DNA of 64,000 nucleotides from Ooceraea biroi (Eukaryota; Arthropoda; Insecta; Hymenoptera; Formicidae): contig NC_039518.1 in assembly GCF_003672135.1 (NCBI RefSeq), forward strand, positions 1,364,001 through 1,428,000. Reading direction: 5' to 3'. This document shows positions 60,264-64,000 of this stretch, one piece after another. The position numbers were made by a program, and so were the translations under genes. Positions within the stretch are counted from its first letter, which is position 1, and every line of letters starts with the position of its first letter. Under the pieces are notes generated by a model, which was not told the origin of the DNA, did not search any database, and saw only the letters and a program-made list of their open reading frames with translations.

Positions 60264-61514
60264 AATGTAAGTATTATTTATGCACTATCTTTATTTATGA
60301 TCTGTTATTATATTCTATAATAATTGTAACATTATTTTAAAGCGGGAGGAAACACGTCTATTACTGCAGCTACTACAATAATAACTGTATATTTACTAAT
60401 GAGCAGTTGCTAAAATACAGTTATAAATTTACGAATACGCGTATACATGCATATGTGTTTTAATACTCTGATTAATCAATTATTTATTGTATATCTTTTG
60501 ATATATTATATTACATGCTATTTATAGATCTCAAATATAAAACATACATGTAAGTTTATACGTTGTTCGTACAGTTATCAAAATTCTATGAAGATTACCG
60601 ATACATATATAAATTATCTGCGCCAACTTAAGTTTCTTGTCAATCATTACCAGTCATGAAAGAAAAAGTCAAATAGAATATCTGTTATCATTTTAAAAAT
60701 TATATACAACAGAAGTGTCTCTAAGTAATAACAGAAGATTATGGAAAACATTTTTTAGAGATATTTATGAGAGTGAATGATCAGTTTTATAAAAGTTTAA
60801 TATGATTGAGAAAGAAGGTGTGTTTAGTGGAAAAAAAAATATATATATATACATATATTCAGTGACAAAATTAAGGGATCAATATTATGCCAAATATTTG
60901 CCAAGTTCAAACTTGGTGAATATTTTTATTACGAATATTTCGCGGTTGTAACTTTGCGAGAAGTAATCGAAGATCAACAGTTGAGATTTTATTTGAAATT
61001 GTAAAGAAAAGTCTCATAGATCATTTATTATCGAGAATAGTTTGAAATGCAAATGTGTTCCTTTTAATTTCGCAAATTTATCCATACGGAAGGGAAAACA
61101 TTTTTCTCAGAAATCTTTTACACAAAACATAAAATTCAAAACTTTCGCTTTGTGAGCAAATTGAATTTGAACACAAAATTGATCTACGATTTTTTTCGCA
61201 TAGATACGGCATCTTAAAGTGAATCTTGCATTTTGCATAATCGCCACCGACAGCCGATGATGTTATACGAGGTGTACTACGGGGAAATTGCACAATCGGA
61301 ATTATGTCTCGTGTGTGCGTGTGTGCGTGGGTGTGCATCTGTCTGCTGTGTGTCAAAAATATATAAACGTATAAATGTTGACAGACAAAGTACTTTTCAA
61401 CCAAACGCATAGTATCTAAATGATTATATCTTCACGATTATATAGTAACAGAAATAAACGGTGCGTAAAACTGATGTGAGATAATGTGTCATGTTTTAAT
61501 CCTTAATAATACTA
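60264..61514. other. AT-rich intergenic region
   Basis: 3' flank of ASNSD1. No conserved coding sequence is seen. A GT-rich segment at 61255-61345 with left flank GAGGTGTACTACGGGG resembles the DUF4817 element near 35165-35240. The 110-codon minus-strand ORF there is not supported. Confidence 0.5.
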
Positions 61515-62796
61515 TTGGGTTGGCCAAAAAGTAATTGCGTTTTTTTTTATATAAATAAAAGGCGAATTTTTCATGGGAAACAAAAACTTTATTAAACAAT
61601 ATATTGTCCATTTTGTTTGATTATCTTTTGCCATTTTTCAGGCAATTTCATGATTCCGCGCTCAAAAAAGTTCTTATCTTTTTCAGCAAAAAACAATTCC
61701 AACAACGATTTGATATCCTCATCAGAGGTAAAGGTTTTACCATTCAAGGCGTTTTGCAAAGAACGAAACAAATGGTAATCTGATGGTGCCAGGTCTGGCG
61801 AATATGGTGGATGTGGTAACATCATGGTAACACGTCCCATCCAAGCTGCAACAATTTTTCACGAGTGACCAAACTTGTACGTGGTCTAGCGTTATCATGG
61901 TGAAACACAACACCTTTGCGATTCACCAATTCTGAACGTTTCTGTTTGATGGCATCATTTAATTTATCCAGTTGACGACAATATACGTCTGAATGAATGG
62001 TTCGATTCCTTGCAAGCAGCTCAAAATACACAGTCCCACCAGACTGACAGCATAATCTTTCTTTGGTGAATATCTGCTTTTCAAGTGCTTTCAGCAGGTT
62101 CATCACGCTTGCTCCACGATCTTTTTCGTTTGAAGTTGTTGTAGACGATCCATTTTTCGTCGCCTGTTATACGTTTCAAAAATCGATCATTTTCCTCACG
62201 TTTCAAAAGAGAATCGCAGATGTCAATACGCTTAGTGAGATGAATTTCTTTGAGCTCGTGTCGTACCCAAATATCGAGCTTACTAATGTATCCAAGTCGT
62301 TTCAAATGGTTTTCAACACTCGATTTCGATATGTTAAGATTCTCAGCAATCTCTCGTGTCGTTAAACGCCGATTCGAATCGATCAGTGCCTTTATTTTGT
62401 CATCATCAATTTCGATTGGCCTTCCTGAGCGTGGTGCATCTTTCACATTAAAATCTCCAGATCGAAATTTAGTAAACCAATTTTGACACTGCCGCAGTTT
62501 TAAAGCATCTTCGCCATATACATGACATAACTTTTTATGAGCTTGCACAGCGTTTTTCCCTTTTCGGAAGTAATAAAACAAAATATGAGGAAAATGTTCT
62601 TTTTATTTTCCATTTTGAAATCGACGGCAAACAAACAATGTTAACGAAATGGTGTACTTTCTCTTTCTAAAACAAGCTTGAACTGTGAGTTGTTAACCTA
62701 CATAATGAATTTGCGGTTTAGAATGAAGTTAGTTACATTTCAAGACATGTATGTCCATCTATTGGAAAAAACGCAATTACTTTTTGGCCAACCCAA
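61515..62796 (-). mobile_element. Mariner (cecropia-like), frameshifted, 1282 bp
   Basis: Perfect terminal inverted repeats of about 27 bp beginning TTGGGTTGGCCAAAAAGT, with TA duplications (61513-61514, 62797-62798). Transposase on the minus strand: N-terminal HTH with NWFTKFRSGDF and GRPIEIDD, WIVYNN after GDEK (first Asp), FHHDNARPRT (second Asp) and YSPDLAPSDYHLF (third Asp), which fits DD34D. The frame shifts after FKRKRSWSK (near 62090) and again near 61830, splitting it into three pieces. Non-autonomous but structurally complete; intact repeats suggest it could still be mobilised in trans. Confidence 0.9.
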
Positions 62797-62798
62797 TA

Positions 62799-63300
62799 TT
62801 ACATAGTTGAATGCATTAATAATATTTTAATGTTTTGTTCTTTCGTATCCACAACAATGTCTTTCAATGCATGACTCGTTGGCTATATTGCCTTCTTTAC
62901 CAATATTTAAACCGTATTATTAATTATATGAGCAATGAGAAATATATACTTAAAATACAGAACAGCGCGCCCAAAAGTTTCTGAAAAACAAAAAAGATTT
63001 GAAAAATTTCGAAAACTGAAAACTTTGTTAACAAGTCTTTTTTTAACTTTTAGACTTTAAATAACAAGTAATACTTTGAATGTTTAAAGCGGGAAGTCTT
63101 ATAATAAAAATGAAATATTCTCCATAAATCTAATATATAAATATTTCTCGCCAGAAAGAGTGAGTGAGAGAAAAAAGTTCAGATGGCGATACCAGTATAG
63201 TAGCTGCCCTCGGTCATGCGCTACGTATATGTATATTGTATTATTTTTTATCACAGCTTGTTTTGATCACAGTTCACTGGTTATAGGTGACGAGTGGTCT
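62799..63300. other. Intergenic, nothing recognised
   Basis: AT-rich sequence with no convincing gene or repeat. Confidence 0.5.
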
Positions 63301-63346
63301 ACTTCAGTCTACCTGACTGTCGTGTCAAATTGTAAACGTGCAATCG

Positions 63347-63594
63347 ATGTCCGTTTCTTTCGCGAGATGTGATGATTGCGATTTCTTCTTTATGATGACG
63401 GCGACAGATCGCATTGATACTAGTCTGGTACTTACACTAGAAAGAAAACGGAATACGAGGGATGATGGTGATGATGCTAGTCTCAATGATATGGACGATC
63501 TTTCATTCTTGTCCTTGTCGTCGATGCCGACTATGAATGATGTTGAATGCAACGATGAATTTCTACGCCTCACTAGAATGGCAGGTTTCCTTTT
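63347..63594 (+). CDS. Probable first exon of an unidentified gene
   Basis: A TCAGTC initiator-like site lies at about 63305. An ATG at 63347 opens a frame reading MSVSFARCDDC, then MMTATDRIDTSLVLTLERKR, an Asp-rich stretch and LTRMA. A possible 5' splice site is GCAG|GTTTCC at 63594. An internal start at MMTATDRID (63392) is also plausible. The gene would continue past the right edge of the window. Family unknown, and a non-coding interpretation is possible. Confidence 0.35.
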
Positions 63595-64000
63595 TTGTTT
63601 ATTGCTGTTTTTTATTTCATGATTAGTATGAATTTAATTTTATGAATTCTAACCTAACGTAACCTATTTTATCCTGTGATAACTTGTTTGTTTACTTTTT
63701 GTATTTTGATCGTCATCAATTTTGTTCACAAGAGGATCAGTATATCTTGTATGAGTTGCAGTTAATTTTGTAAATTTTGTTGCAAGTTGAAGAATGAAAA
63801 TATCAGAAACTTCGAGATGCTTTGAATTTCTTTTGAGAATTAATAATTTCAGAAAAATAATAAGTATATGATATTCTTACTCGTTAGGTATAATCGAGTA
63901 GGATTGCATTGGAGCAAGATATTAATTTTGTATTTTAACAAATGAATAAATGACGTTCATACCGTATACTCGTGTGCAGGTTCGTGCTGTGTACTTGTCA

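Overview
This is AT-rich eukaryotic nuclear DNA from an insect, most likely a hymenopteran and plausibly an ant. The reasons are short introns with canonical GT/AG borders, insect-type single-copy genes (OPA1 and ASNSD1), a cecropia-like mariner, P-element-like THAP transposons, R1-like non-LTR sequence and very many hairpin MITEs. Species assignment is inference. I see no rRNA, tRNA or CRISPR.

Region 1 (1-8577) is repeat-rich. It holds several hairpin (inverted-repeat) elements and a foldback element. It also holds a candidate three-exon proline-rich gene on the minus strand (6340-4880) whose frame survives both splice junctions but carries one in-frame TAA, and a GC-rich block that ends in a primer-binding-site-like motif and may be an LTR-retroelement leader.

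Region 2 (8578-34085) is the most striking part. A seven-exon gene for a Myb/SANT protein resembling RNA polymerase I transcription termination factor 1 (TTF1) occurs six times in alternating orientation (A-, B+, C-, D+, E-, F+), plus two exon-1 fragments in a junction. Copies pair head-to-head across AT-rich palindrome centres, and the whole reads block, inverted block, block, with a direct-repeat period of 16,770 bp. There are two sequence classes: A, D and E are one, B, C and F the other. Only the outermost copies, A (677 aa) and F (683 aa), splice to complete reading frames. The inner copies have scattered one- or two-base deletions, often in homopolymers. This may mean decay, or unpolished long-read gap filling.

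Region 3 (34086-49800) is a nested transposon graveyard. A DUF4817-type Tc/mariner-like element is interrupted by a 356-bp P-like element with an 8-bp duplication. A PIF/Harbinger-like element sits in a foldback and itself holds a P-like THAP element. An R1-like fragment lies at the centre of another foldback. A third P-like deletion derivative, a 1.2-kb palindrome and a 4.1-kb element with a THAP-like remnant follow. Between them lies an unrecognised two-part coding segment (42485-43282) downstream of a textbook TATA/initiator promoter.

Region 4 (49798-64000) is ordinary gene territory. OPA1, the inner-mitochondrial-membrane fusion GTPase, has 18 coding exons and 978 aa. ASNSD1, asparagine synthetase domain protein, has 5 exons and 590 aa. 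Then come a frameshifted mariner and the probable first exon of an unidentified gene running off the right edge.
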